A stretch of 64,000 nt of DNA from Icerya purchasi (taxonomy: Eukaryota > Arthropoda > Insecta > Hemiptera > Monophlebidae). The notes below the pieces were generated by a model, which searched no databases, was not told where the DNA came from, and saw only the letters and a program-made list of their open reading frames with translations. Position numbers and translations under genes: made by a program. Of the stretch, positions 1-11,736 are shown in pieces (positions within the stretch are counted from its first letter, which is position 1; each line of letters starts with the position of its first letter). The stretch covers positions 494,657,352-494,721,351 of the forward strand of contig CM077115.1 of assembly GCA_039619475.1 (NCBI GenBank), in the 5' to 3' direction.

Positions 1-2104
1 TAGGGTGACTCAAACGTTCTTTTTAACATAACAACTGAAATTTTCCCTTAACAGTTGAGATAATTCGAAATTGGAATTCTCCGATGTGTTTCTCCCGGTC
101 TGATGAAGAAAACCGCAAAAACCCGTAAAGCATTAATTTTTGTTATAAAATAAAAACACGATAGTGCCGATTTTTGTTAGAAATAAAATTTCACAATATT
201 AATGTAGTTTTTAGTATTTGTATTAAAACTCTTTAAGCGAAATTCTCTATTATTTTCCAATGAAGTAGTAAAGTCTCTTGTTTAACCAAAATATCTTTTT
301 CAATCTTGCGTGTCCCTTCTCTTTGAGAAAAAAATCCTGCGGCATCAGTTTTTCTTAAGGTACATTTTAAAAATTAAAGTGAAAATAAAAAAAAAAAAGC
401 AAAGATTACAGATTACTCAAAAATTCTTTCTTTATATTTTTCGCAACTCAAAAAATATTCATATAACATGTAAAATTGTTTAATTCATTTTTATGAAAAA
501 AACTATTTTTATGTTTTTTATTAACTTTATACAATGTGCAAAGCTAGACTCGTAAAAGAAGGTTAGACACATTTAAACAGATTGCGCACACAACAAGTCA
601 TTAATTATATTTTGACATATTGAAAGCGGTTTCGTTTACAAACACTGAGAAGCTCTAATATTTTGAATTTTTATATTTCAGAGCAAACTTTGAAGTCAGT
701 ATTCTTTTTTTTTTAAATATTCTTATTTCGTGAAATGTAGCGTAAATATTTTTAAATGATAACACGAGGATGCCCCTTCTGTATATCAGAAGAGTAATTA
801 ATGTTTACGCATAATATTTCCATCAGTTCTGAGTGTTTAATCTTTGGGCCTTTTAAAATTTATTTCCTTCATTCGATTTTGCATTCTGTGGTAGTTGACA
901 CTGATAATTAAGTCACTCATAGTCCCTTTAAATTTTGGTCATCCGATTTTAAAATTTTTGTGGTTCATATTTTTCTTAGATATTAATTAATGAAGAAAAA
1001 AGTGGAAAGACTCTTCTATCTCTCTTTGCTACAGAACAGACTGTGGATTTTCTAAAAATGTCTTAATCGAATTTTGTTCGACTACACTGAAAATTTTCTT
1101 CAAATGTTTTTTTCGCGGTAAACGGAGGTCATTGACGGGGGGGGGAATGACAATTTTTTTTCCAAAATTACAAATGTGTGATACCAGTTCTGAATGTATT
1201 TATTTTTCATCAATTTACATAATTGTTCGATTTTCATTCGATTTTCATTCGATTTTGCGCTACACTGTCCAAATATGGTTTTACTGTTATTCCGTTGCGT
1301 AGAATCAATAGACGTTAAATTAACTTTCGTTGGAGGGGTGTCCATTACAATTGAATAGGTGCTCTGGCAGCCTTGAACCACCGTTATTGCGGCGCTTTGA
1401 TGGTAAATAATACTGATGATATTTCAAGTAAAAATACCCGCCACAAATAAAACTGATAATATTTTAAGACAATCGCGTTTGTTCTATGGAAAATAATAAA
1501 AAGTATTGTTCTAAAGAGACTCATTTTTTTCACCGTTTCTGATGACGTCTTTGTCATTACCACATGTACACTCGCCGGCAGTATACTTTTGTGTAAACAG
1601 GGAATCATTAAAAAATTGGTGTTCTCCGTAAAATAAATGACGAATATATTTAACTTACTTTTTTTCAAGTCGGTTATTTACACTAAAGTTCATGATGATC
1701 AAAAAATTCGGCATTAATAAAATATAATATGTATGTATATACGTATGGAATGAACAAATACTTTAAATAGTTTTCCAGAAAAACTTGCCAGTTTTTTTTT
1801 TTTTTTTTGCAAGGTAGCATGAGCTATATGTTATTGAAAGGAACTTGGATACATTTGCGCGCGGTTATTTTCAAAACCTTTCGAGATACCGAAATAATTT
1901 ATACGGTATATTTTATAATCTGCCCCAAGTTTTATTAAAACCTGTTGAGCTTCTTTTTAATCATCTTCAGAAAAGATAGAAATAGACGAATATTTTAAAA
2001 TAAAAGGAATAAAAACGTTTTAAATTTTTCTTTTTTTTTTTTTATTGATCGCTTGGTAATAGAAAAGAAAATAGAAATCAATCGTCTAATTTAAATTGCC
2101 TTTG
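1..2104. other. AT-rich non-coding stretch, no gene seen
   Basis: No reading frame here looks coding. The stretch is A/T homopolymer-rich, with poly-T runs near 1792-1808 and 2029-2043 and a G run near 1137-1144. A short motif resembling tttcattcgat recurs near 1220-1255. Nothing else stands out. Confidence 0.5.
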
Positions 2105-3180
2105 TGAATCTTGTAAAAGCGTTCGATAGATGTAACTGGAAGTTGCTTCATGAAATACTGGAAACGATACATATAGAGGATAAGAAAACAATAATAAGGA
2201 TAAAAGATATAGAGAAGCAAGAATAAGAAAAGGGGACAGGCAAGGCTGCAGTTTATCTCCTACGCTGTTTACTATATACATAGAACAAACGGTAAAAGAA
2301 TGGAAGCAAAAATATAATAATAACGGTATTTTAGTAGGCGGTATAAAAATAAGCATGATTTTAGATTTGCAGATGACGTCGCAATAATAGCAGACAATGA
2401 ACAAGAATTAAGGTCCTCCCTAGATCAGATGAATCAAATATTTAAAACGTATAATATGAAAATAAATTTAAAAAAACAAAAAACGACAATAATGAGATGT
2501 AGTAAAAAAAAAAAAAGGATGGTAAAGAAATAGATATAAAAACAGACAGACGAAGAAAAAATAAAACAGGTGGAAAAGCAAAGATATCTGAAGAGCATAA
2601 TAACAGAAGATGGAAGAAGTGATCAAGATATAAAGGAAAGAATAATAATGGTAAAATTAGCATGCAATAAAAAAAGAAACCTCTTGACATCTAGAAATAT
2701 CCAAAGAGAAATAAAGAAAAAATTTATTAAAAAATATTCGTATGGAGTATATGGTTCAGAAACTTGGAATTTGAATCAACGGTTGAACAATCAACTGGAA
2801 GCATTCGAAATATGGTGTTGGAGAAAAACGGAGAGAATATCATGGACGGAAAAAGTAAGGAATGAAGAAGTATTAGAGTTAAGGAAAAAGGAAGTCTATT
2901 AAGGAAACTAAAAAAAAAGGAGATTTAAATGGATTGGACATATATACAGAAATAATGAATACCTAACACAAATAATAATAGAAGGAACCGTGGAAGGGAA
3001 AATACCAAGAGGAAGACTAAGGCAGAAATACATAAAACAAATAAAGGAAGACGTGAAGATAGATACGGAGATATGAAGAAAACGGCTTTATCCAGGAACT
3101 TTTAAAATATGGCTGTCCACCAATCTATCCATATGGATTGAGGAACTGAGGAGAAGGGAAACACACTAATTTTAATTATA
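2105..3180 (+). pseudogene. 5'-truncated LINE reverse transcriptase relic
   Basis: A decayed non-LTR retrotransposon, readable in pieces across shifting frames on the plus strand. Reverse-transcriptase block A (KAFD) lies at about 2116-2127. A GCSLSPTLF-type block follows at about 2246-2275, and the catalytic FADD motif at 2366-2377. A 110-codon open piece at 2570-2902 matches the thumb and connection region, including the RISWTEKVRNEEVL pattern. A further piece at about 2925-3080 reads like the GHI...GK.RGR tail typical of this LINE type. Several frameshifts separate the pieces, so it is inactive. The 21.8-23.4 kb LINE belongs to the same broad type. The clade was not determined. Confidence 0.8.
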
Positions 3181-3267
3181 TGCATAAATTAAATTGTGTT
3201 TAAGTGTAGATTTGAAATATTGATAACTGAGTAGCCAAAAGCGACAGTTTTCTTTTGTTTTTTGAAT

Positions 3268-3326
3268 AATAAATAAATAAATAAATACATAAATAAATAA
3301 ATACATAAATAAATAATAAATATTGA
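3268..3326 (+). repeat. (TAAA)n microsatellite tail of the LINE
   Basis: Repeated aataaataaataaat units, with taca variants, directly follow the LINE 3' untranslated stretch. A simple-repeat tail is the expected 3' end of many non-LTR elements, so this marks the element's 3' boundary. Confidence 0.75.
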
Positions 3327-4607
3327 TAAGTTTTAAAGATAGTATGCAGGGTCAGTTTTTAATTTAATGCTTGCGGAATATTAATAGTAATACCATAGGA
3401 GCAGAAAATAATTCGCGAAGTACGTCGAAGTAAAAGGCGCTTATATTTCCATATTGCAAAATTGCTAAATGCGAAACATTGTTGGCATTGTAGTATTGAA
3501 ACGTTTCATTTTAATTGTCTCTGGAGTGCGTTGTTTTGTTGGCTATCCAAAATTCGCTTTGTCTCTCAACAAATTCGAACTGACAGTGTTGTTTGTCCCC
3601 GGCCAGACCTGCAACTTCTTCGAAAACTAAAAAAAAAACAAACAAAAATACCTTAAAAAAGTCAGTCTATTTCTAATTTGTTAATCATTGCCTTTTTAAA
3701 AGCTGTTTTTGTTTTCTGTTTTCAAAGAGAAAAATATCCAAAAAAAATTCCATCGATCCGAATAATAATTCGCGATGATGATAATGAGCTTGATGGCTTT
3801 TGTTTAGTAATCAATTAAGACAGAAATAAAAAAAATAGGAACGTGTACATGAGGAAAAAAGGGTGATAAACGTAATCAGAGCTGTTACTTCAGCACCAGC
3901 AATAAATAAATTCAGCGACTATTGTCACAACTACAGCCAAAGCCAGATAGATTATGTTACAGGCAGAGCTCCTCGGGGTGGAGCCCAATGAATCTCTGTT
4001 TAGAGGATTTTTATCTTCAACCGCGGAGCGGTAGATCGGTGGTCTCCCGAATTTTTATTAATCAGCACTTTTCTCTGTGACAAATCTTTAAAGTTTATTT
4101 CGAGCGAGTTGGCTATTTTCGAGGGGAGTCGACAGGGTCTTATTTCTACGCAGTTTAATTTCTACACAAAAGAGTGTTAAATTAATGCTGTTTCAGCGAA
4201 TTTCAGCAAAATATTCAGATAAGCAAATAGTATCTTATTTTTTGTTTTTTTTCGCTGACCTGAAAGTGTTTTTGCGAGCACAAGAGTTCTTTTATTTCCT
4301 TTTTCTTTTAATGATTTGTTTTCAGTTTTTATATTGCTAATTTCTAGAAAAAGTTGTGCCGAACAACGATTTTTTCTGTTGCTATTTATAGTACCATTAA
4401 CACATTGAAGTCGATATCTACTGCGCGCACATTTTGGCTTACGTAATTACAAAAATGTTCCGTCCCAAGTAAGTAGTGAATAAATAGCGACTCTGGCCTT
4501 TTTGTGACGTCACAACCCCAATTCCTGTCCCGGAGGCGAAAAGTCACCTAAGTATTTTATTCGGGAGGCAAAAATTCACCCAATTTTTTATTCCGACGCC
4601 GAAAATT
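3327..4607. other. Non-coding stretch, no gene seen
   Basis: No supported ORF, RNA gene or element boundary was found. A few sub-stretches near 3960-4140 are less AT-rich but have no coding pattern. Confidence 0.4.
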
Positions 4608-4610
4608 CAC

Positions 4611-4671
4611 CCAAGTTTCCCCCAATTTCCCCCAATTTTCCCCAATTTTCCCCAATTTTCCTCAAATTTTT
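4611..4671. repeat. Short C-rich tandem repeat (CCCCAATTTT-like)
   Basis: About five head-to-tail units of roughly 10-11 bases (ccccaatttt) run into the adjacent satellite field. The 63-codon minus-strand reading frame across it is simply the translated repeat. Confidence 0.7.
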
Positions 4672-4749
4672 CCACATTTTTTGCAAATTTCCTCCAAATT
4701 TCACCCTACAGGTCCCGCTCGTTTCCGATAAACCGAACCGATTATAAAT

Positions 4750-4941
4750 TAACCCAAGTATAATGTTTAAAACCCGCAACTAACCCAAGTATAATATTTA
4801 AAGCCCGAAACTAACCCAAGTATAATATTTAAAGCCCGAAACTAACCCAAGTATAATATTTAAAGCCCGAAACTAACCCAAGTATAATATTTAAAGCCCG
4901 AAACTAACCCAAGTATAATATTTAAAGCCCGAAACTAACCC
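4750..4941. repeat. 31-bp tandem satellite, six units plus partial
   Basis: The unit begins taacccaagtataat, runs through tttaaagcccgaaac, and recurs at 4750, 4781, 4812, 4843, 4874 and 4905, with a partial copy at 4936. The last four units are essentially identical and the first is diverged. Single diverged units reappear near 5022, 5179 and 5653, each attached to other repeat modules. There are no unique spacers, so this is a satellite. Confidence 0.95.
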
Positions 4942-5519
4942 AAGTCCCCCACTCGTCCCTCCCGCCCACAGCGATACCGCAATTTTTCAAAATTCTACGT
5001 GTAAGTATAAAAATTCCGAAATTAACCCAAGTGTAATATTTAAAGCTGAAAACTAACCAAACCCCTGCTCGCCCTCCTGGCATATCTCTAAAGCGCACGC
5101 GCCGTTCCCGTGCACTCGTCGATCGTTCGCGATACCGCGATTTTCCAAAATTCTGCATGTAAGTATAAAAATTCCGAAATTAACCCAAGTGTAATATTTA
5201 AAGCCAGAAACTAACCTAAACCCCCCTTCTTCCTCTTTTTCCATTCGTACGTATTTTTTATTTTTCAGGGCGTAAGTATTATAAAATTAGCCTAAGATTT
5301 TTTTTTATTTTTTTATTTCTACATACTCGCTTCAACCATCACTATATGTGACGTTGCATGCAAACACTTTCAAAACCGTTGAAACAGGATCTTAATATTC
5401 TTATAATTTCTATTCCAGTCAATACATTATTACGGAACCACGCCCTACATGTACACACTAACATAAACACACTTATACCCACATCCTTGACTACTTTGTT
5501 CGTATACACATATGTAACC

Positions 5520-5587
5520 AACTTTCTCCGATAGAACGACATTTTTCTGACGCAACATTTCCACTGCCACAACCGATTCAAAGGTAG
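5520..5587 (+). promoter_or_regulatory. Copy 1 of a ~70-bp module shared with genes A and B
   Basis: The block starts actttctccg, has acatttttctga near its centre and ends attcaaaggtag. The same layout occurs upstream of gene A (7837-7906) and gene B (16069-16137, mirrored at 13426-13494). About 150-200 bp further upstream also resembles the B copy, for example ggatcttaa near 5391 and near 15955. No intact gene follows this copy, so it may be an orphan promoter or 5' leader of a lost paralogue. Confidence 0.6.
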
Positions 5588-6150
5588 TAAAAGCGCACGC
5601 ATCGTTCTCGCACACGTGTCGATCGTTCGCGATATCGTGATTTTTTTAAATTAACCGAAGTATAATATTTAAAGCATGAAACTAACCTGAGCTCCCCGTT
5701 CACCCACTTTGTACCATTCAAATGTATTTTTTTATTTTTTTATTTTTTTTCACACCTAAGCATTATACAAATTAGTCTAAGTATATTTCTCATTTTCTAA
5801 GGTTCCAAAAATTTTTCTTCATTCTCCGATCGTTAGAAAAGCACACTGACAGATCACACACTTATATCTATCATATATTATTTTTTCTCACTTACGATTA
5901 TTTTTCCATCTGTAAGTATTTGTGTATGTTTCCCCCAGTTCTAAAAATAAATCCTTCGATGTCTCGCCCCTCAGCGAATGCACACCGTCCGATCCCGCAC
6001 ACATTCCGCTGTCAATAGTTTCTCTGTCGTTTATAGTATTTTTTTTTTTCCGTCCGTAAGTATTATAAAATTAGTCAAAATATATTTTTTCAATTTCTAC
6101 AGTTCCAAAAAATTTTCCTTATTCTCCGATCGTTACAAAAGCGCACTGAC

Positions 6151-6614
6151 TAGTGATGGGCAACTTCGAAATGTTTCATTCGAATTATTCGATTGTTCGA
6201 TAACTTCAAATGCATTCGATTGTTCCACAGTTGCATTCGAAATGTTATTTCATTCGTATAATTCATTCGTATTCACAACAATCATTCGAAATGTTATTTC
6301 ATTCGTATAATTCATTCGTATTCACAACAATCATTCGAAATGTTATTTCATTCGTATTCACAATAATCATTCGAAATGTTATTTCATTCGTATAATTCAT
6401 TCGTATTCACAACAATCATTCGAAATGTTATTTCATTCGTATAATTCATTCGTATTCACAACAATCATTCGAATTAAAATCATTCGAATCAAAATCATTC
6501 GAATCAAACTCATTCGAATTAAAATCATTCGAATCAAAATCATTTGATTGTTTTTTTTTTTTTTGACGATTGTTGATTATTTCGATTGTAAAAACATTTC
6601 GACGCACATCACTA
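6151..6614. mobile_element. Non-autonomous hAT-type MITE with internal minisatellite
   Basis: The ends are inverted: tagtgatg at 6151 and catcacta at 6607-6614. An 8-bp target duplication flanks the element (gcactgac at 6143-6150, gcactggc at 6615-6622; 7 of 8 match). TAGTG-type ends and 8-bp duplications are hAT hallmarks. Inside are about five tandem units of 49 bp (one of 36 bp) starting cattcgaaatgttattt, then short cattcgaat.aaaat repeats. There is no transposase. The 110-codon and 61-codon reading frames here are translated repeats. Confidence 0.85.
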
Positions 6615-7010
6615 GCACTGGCAGATCACATGCTTATATCCACCATAGCGTTAGCCACCGCGAAAGCGAACCATTCGATCCCGTGCACACTCTACTCTCA
6701 ATAGTTTCCCTATCGTTCATAATAATTTTTCCAAGCCAAGTATTATAGAATTAGTCTAAGTATATTTATTATTTTTTCTCACTTACGATTACTTTTCCAT
6801 TCGTAAGTATTTATGTATGTTTTCCCCGGTTCTAAAAAATAAATCTATCGATTTCTCGCCCCTCAATGAATGCCCACGCATCATTCTCGCGCATGTGTCA
6901 TTCATTAGTGTTACCACTTTTTTTTCAAAATTAGTCCAAGTATATTTTATTATTTTTCTCATTACGATTATTTTCAGTCCGTAAGTATTTCTGTATGTTT
7001 TCCGAGGTTT

Positions 7011-7836
7011 TAAAAATTAATCCGAACAGACATTCAGACTGTTGTGAAAGCATACTATCTATCAACCGCACAGATTCTACATTATACGTTACTCTATTAC
7101 GAGTTCTTCAAAAAATTGATTCGAATGTGTTTTTCATTTTTTTTTTTTTCAATCCTAAAAATTCATTCTTTCTACCCCCGCCCCTCCCAGCTAAAATTAC
7201 CGATCTTTCGTAATCTTTATTTATTTTATCGATTCTAAAATTAACCAATGGTTCACTCGAAAGCGTACCGTACATTCCCACACATATATCTTCTATCACG
7301 TATTTCCCTATTGATCATGAACTTTTTTCAGCGTTAGCCACAATAGCATATGACATTGCTCTCACATACGCACCACATGCAGATCTATATGTTTAATTTT
7401 TATTAACGATCTTTATTTTTTTGTATTGGTATTACTTTTTCCTACACAGTCATGTCATCATATACACTTAACATTGTCAAAAATAATTTCAACCTTTCGA
7501 GAAAGAAAAATCTCCGATCAATAAAAAATATTTATTAACATCACAATTATTTTTAATATTATTCGTTTCGCTATAAACATAATTTTTTTATTTAATAAAC
7601 TCATCCGCATCATCGATCGTTTCAAGACATTATTGTTTCGAACGTCAATACCTGTTTTCCAAGAACTCTGCAGGTATATATCCTGTCGTCGCAACAACCT
7701 TTACCTGCATTCAAGACCACTTGTACATTGCTCGCACGCTATTTACCATTATTCGGTACAAGAATATTTTTCACACTCCTTCACATATGCGCATACAATC
7801 AAAGTCCTCGATTACTTTGTTTGTATACAAATATAT
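7011..7836. other. Non-coding flank left of the inverted repeat
   Basis: No supported gene. The segment leads into the upstream module of gene A. Part of it (about 7620-7836) aligns loosely with the region upstream of module copy 1, suggesting a longer duplicated upstream block. Confidence 0.4.
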
Positions 7837-7906
7837 TCAGCTTTCTCCGACGGAACAACATTTTTCTGATGTAACATTTCCACTGCCATAACCGATTCAA
7901 AGGTAG
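7837..7906 (+). promoter_or_regulatory. Copy 2 of the ~70-bp module, upstream of gene A
   Basis: Same architecture as at 5520-5587: ctttctccg, then acatttttctgatg, then ccgattcaaaggtag. About 20-30 bp downstream a tcagtatt sits at about 7946, which resembles an arthropod initiator (TCAGT). The left arm of the inverted repeat begins at 7900, inside this module. A core-promoter or 5'-leader role is inferred from repeated placement ahead of paralogous genes. Confidence 0.6.
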
Positions 7907-8358
7907 CTAATGAGATAGACTATCGAACGGAATTATTCAAGCGGTCAGTATTAGTTTTATGTTAAACATGTGTATTTTGTCGAATCTGTGTTCACGCATT
8001 ATTAAAAAATTTACATCAACGTTAAAGAAAATAATTTCCTACGTTTTTTCTCTTTTTTTCTCTATCATTTTTTTCTGTTTTTTATCTTTCCTTTTTCTCT
8101 TTCTTTTTCTCTGTCTTTTTTTTAGTGAAAAGTTTGAAAATACATATTATTCAATCATGAATACTAATATAGTTAACGTAAGAAGCAACTCAAAAATCAA
8201 TTAAGGACGCCGAATTTATTCAGAATTTATTTGCAAGTGATAGCGACTCGCATACGTCTTCGTCACTTCAATTACCGCAATCAGATGATGGTTATTCTTC
8301 AACAGAATCAACATATTTTGCACATAAAATCATTGATCCAGTATTATTGTCAGATCAG

Positions 8359-9177
8359 ATGGATATAGTGGAATATTTTGTAGATTTCAGCTTCCATAAG
8401 GATTCTGATTATGGTTTTCTAGTAACCGAACTAGCGATGATTGATATGTCTGGCGGGAGGTGTTTACATACGCTATACAAGCCAAGCAGAGCATGGTCTG
8501 CATCAAAAATGCCTCATTTACAATGCTCTTCCGTGAGTCATTACTTGAAAAACCCCTCATTATTTCCCTGTCGGGAAGAAATATTCATGGCACGTGATGT
8601 ATTCACAATACTGTCTGAAAAACCGAAGGTTCGCGTATATATTTTAACCACTTATGCAAAACTTATATTATGGGAACTTAACGAAAAGTCTGAATTGTTG
8701 CGTGACTTGGACTACGAACTCGTTAATATGGAGAAAGTCTTTCGAGTACCTAGTATTGATGATTTATATCAAGAATACTCTGGTATAAGCAATCTGGTAA
8801 CTTGTAAGCACCATTATGAGAATGATATTTTTCATTGTGCGATAAAAAATGTTATGGTGATGAGGACATGGCACGATCACGTTATCCGTCCGCTGAAGCT
8901 TATGAACAATCTCAATATAAATGATTTAAGCCAGTTATTCATTACAGCCACCAAAGAAATGATAATTACATTATTTCCAAGTTGCATCGGGGACATTTAT
9001 ATATTTTTACCGGACAGATTAAAACAGGATGATACGATAAAATCATTTCTACCATGCTACGATCACGAACATGATAAAGAATATTATATCGACGGTGATA
9101 CATTACACAGGAGTACTCGAAATTGTGTCAAAGTAAAAGATTGCGATGACTGTCAACATTCAATTCATACGGATTAA
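8359..9177 (+). CDS. Gene A, left copy: uncharacterised arthropod/Maverick-associated family protein
   Basis: An open frame runs from 8182 to the TAA at 9175-9177. The first in-frame ATG is at 8359, giving 272 residues. The protein is a paralogue of gene B. Shared landmarks are an N-terminal hydrophobic strand ending in VDFSF, an ELAMID strand, a CxxHx7C cluster (about residues 149-160), FLPC followed by His (about 233-236), and KDCxxCxH (about 262-267). These suggest metal binding. The layout recalls an uncharacterised family common in arthropod genomes near Maverick/adintovirus-like elements. A DnaQ-like fold is possible, but the usual DxE pair is absent, so catalysis is doubtful. The open frame extends upstream of the ATG. 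A 46-nt candidate intron (8178-8223, gtaaga...ttcag) would join an ATG at 8157 in frame. The C-terminus looks truncated (see 9179-9304). Convergent with gene B. Function unknown. Confidence 0.65.
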   Translation: MDIVEYFVDFSFHKDSDYGFLVTELAMIDMSGGRCLHTLYKPSRAWSASKMPHLQCSSVSHYLKNPSLFPCREEIFMARDVFTILSEKPKVRVYILTTYAKLILWELNEKSELLRDLDYELVNMEKVFRVPSIDDLYQEYSGISNLVTCKHHYENDIFHCAIKNVMVMRTWHDHVIRPLKLMNNLNINDLSQLFITATKEMIITLFPSCIGDIYIFLPDRLKQDDTIKSFLPCYDHEHDKEYYIDGDTLHRSTRNCVKVKDCDDCQHSIHTD

Positions 9178-9178
9178 A

Positions 9179-9304
9179 AATTCAATAAAAGGCGCGGAAT
9201 TTGAAAGCTGGAGTTGTCTAGATCCTACGAAAGTTGAATATGAACATAACAATTACCTTTCAATGTACCAAAGTCAATTGTCGCGTAGTATGTATAATAT
9301 GTGA
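9179..9304 (+). pseudogene. Out-of-frame C-terminal tail of gene A
   Basis: Two bases after the gene A stop, the next frame stays open for 41 codons with protein-like composition (SIKGAEF, then WSCLDP, then VEYEHNNY). Gene B still has an in-frame IKGANL at the matching place. This indicates that gene A once continued here and suffered a frameshift near 9160-9180, close to an A5 run. An AATAAA signal sits at 9306-9311, just past the tail's own TGA, consistent with the ancestral 3' end. The same break is present in the right arm. Confidence 0.6.
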
Positions 9305-9311
9305 AATAAAA

Positions 9312-11736
9312 CCATATTTTTTTCTTTTACTCGCATTTTTATTTTTATCATTTCAAAATCTTTTACATTGTTTCACATAAATTATAATGTATGTATGTAT
9401 ATATGTATGGAATTTTAATATGTAATAATATACATTTCCTACATTTTATTTTATTTCATGGACATATAATTACTTTAAAATTATTTAGATACACCGCAGA
9501 TATTATAGTACCGAACACATCATTTATTATTTCATTCTATTTCAATTAATATGTTGTATGGATGAAATCGAATCAATTTATGTAACTGTTTATTTAAATT
9601 TAAATAATCTTTTTCTTTTTCTTTTTTTTTTTTTATCTCTCAGCATATGCATGCGTGTATATGCTTACATATACAAGTATGAAAAAAATTATTTTTTTAT
9701 TTTTTCCTCGATATGAATGGTAAATCTACGACTTTATTTGAAAAACGATCAAAACCTAATACATAGATTTCAAACTTTGATGGAAATTTCTGTAAAACGT
9801 TCAATTTACACTTATTATTTTAAAAAAAAAAATATTTTTCATTATTATTCGTATCGCTTAAATAGACTGATACGACAGAGAGAGAAAATAAAAAGCTAAA
9901 TTTTTACACGTGAGGGAGGGAGCTGATGAAAACGTACGAGTCTTATTATTTGGAATACAGATTATGAAGGAAATTTTTATTCAATGTTTCGTTCTAAGAT
10001 TTTTCATTTTTTACATTTAAAATTTTTCAATACGAAAATATTTCGAAATCTACAGGAACGTCTACGAATAGTCTTCGTCATTATAGAAGCACCTGCAGAT
10101 CATGTATCGACACTGCATGCGCGTAAGGATGAGTAAATATGTGTGAACATGTGTGTGTATGTATGCTTGAAATGTGCGAAATGGCTAATAAGAAACAACC
10201 GTTGAATCGCAACGACAGGTAGAGATCCGCTTATAGAATAAGAGAGTGAGAGTGAGATAAATTATGTACCTTTATTATTGCAGAACTGCACTGCAGTGGC
10301 AGACATGAAATATCCGTTAGCGTCCTTTTCGAGGCAGTTTTATAAAAAAGGCCGAAAATTAGCTTTAAAACTGGATGAATGAGATAGTTGATAATAAACA
10401 TACCATTAAGAACGGTATACATGTATGTGGGCATGTGTGTGAGCGCACGGTTAAATGAATGACAAAAGATTATTAACTGCATAGGCATTGTTAAATACAA
10501 CTATACTGATTTATCCGTAAAACTAACAAATTTTACCGTTGTTTTCTTTCCTTTTTTCTTCTTTCGCGTTTTACAAAAAATTCATGTTAGTTCTAAAAAT
10601 ATTGCTAAATTCAAATTAAATCGATCATGTTATTTTATTTTTTATTTTTGTTTCTTTAAACAATGTGTTACGATCGTATTTATCTTACTCAATCTTTTAC
10701 CTAATATTCTAACGGTTTTGGACAACAGCAGAAATATGCAAGTTACCATGGATGTATTATATTTTATTCGTGTATATGTGTATACACGCTTTCTATACAA
10801 GCGTATGCAAACATCGGATGACGGAAATGTATGATAATATAATTTTTTAAATCAATGATTAATGTATTATTAATTTTTTTTTTTTTCACCCTATAATATA
10901 CAAAATAACAACATACTTGCTTTTACAACAATATTTAAATTCTACAAAAAATAAATGTCCCCAGGGTGGGGAGTAAAATATCATGAAGAATCACTGTTTT
11001 TTGTTTTTTTTCTTTGATTCACAATCTTCTTTTTCTTTATATTATTTTTTATTTCAGAGATTTTTTAAATTAGTTTTCTTTTCACTGCAATATGGAATCT
11101 GTTAATTTATTGTACATGCTATATAATATGATAAATGCTAAAATTCGGAAAGTTTCTTTAAAGAAGTAATTGACAGAAGAGTATACTTTTGAAAACAAGA
11201 GAGTGAAGAGGCTATACATAAAAAGCAATATGGTGCATTAAACATAACAAAAAAAAAAACAGAAGAAACGTAAACACAAAGACTATTATGTTTTTTCATT
11301 AATCTATTCAATTACAACCTTTTTTTTTTCATTCATCTATATTCTAAGTTCCATCATAAGTTTCAATTTTTTATATGATGCCTACTAATTTCTATGTTTA
11401 CTTAATTTATTTACTTTTCCACGAATGTTTTTTAGAATTAAATTTTGAAAAAATTAAACATCGCACCTGCGTCAACTATCACATTAAATACATGTAGAAA
11501 TTTTCATTTCAAACGCCGCCGGAAAATAACATGGGTTTTTTTTGATATTTTTTAAAAATTTATTCATACTCTCTCTAATTATAGCTATTTTTACTCATTT
11601 TTATATTCTACATACAATGCTTGAGGTATTAGATGATGCAAATTCTAAATACACCATATTGCTATCACTCTGTTTATTATTTTTTTATTTGTTACTCGTT
11701 TTTTTTTATTATTTTCTTATGTATATGTATTAGAAT
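9312..11736. other. AT-rich intergenic DNA between genes A and B
   Basis: No gene is supported. It contains (TG)-rich patches near 10140-10165 and poly-A/T runs. A 25-codon ATG frame at about 10304-10381, following a ttattgcag acceptor-like site, is too short to call. The mirror image lies at 17827-20251. Confidence 0.4.

Larger units (their letters stand above)
4942..7010. repeat. Degenerate higher-order repeat field
   Basis: Several modules recur at irregular spacing. A cgataccgc...gtaagtataaaaattcc block occurs at about 4970 and 5130, spaced about 158 bp. A gtaagtattataaaattagtc-like block occurs near 5755, 6055 and 6735. A tcgcccctcanyga block occurs near 5964 and 6856, and a ttctccgatcgtta block near 5823 and 6122. 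The hAT-type MITE at 6151-6614 is inserted into one of these units. No protein is supported. It could be an old satellite or internal repeats of a larger decayed element. Confidence 0.75.

Noticed and set aside
4750..4941. Regular 31-bp repeats that could suggest a CRISPR array
   Set aside because: Units are directly adjacent with no unique spacers, and the context is eukaryotic.
5978..6395. Overlapping 110- and 61-codon frames
   Set aside because: They are translations of the MITE's internal 49-bp repeats.
7959..8204. 81-codon frame ahead of gene A, Phe/Leu-rich
   Set aside because: Its bulk is a T-rich tract that looks like an intronic polypyrimidine region. Its 3' part overlaps the candidate first exon in the 5' leader.
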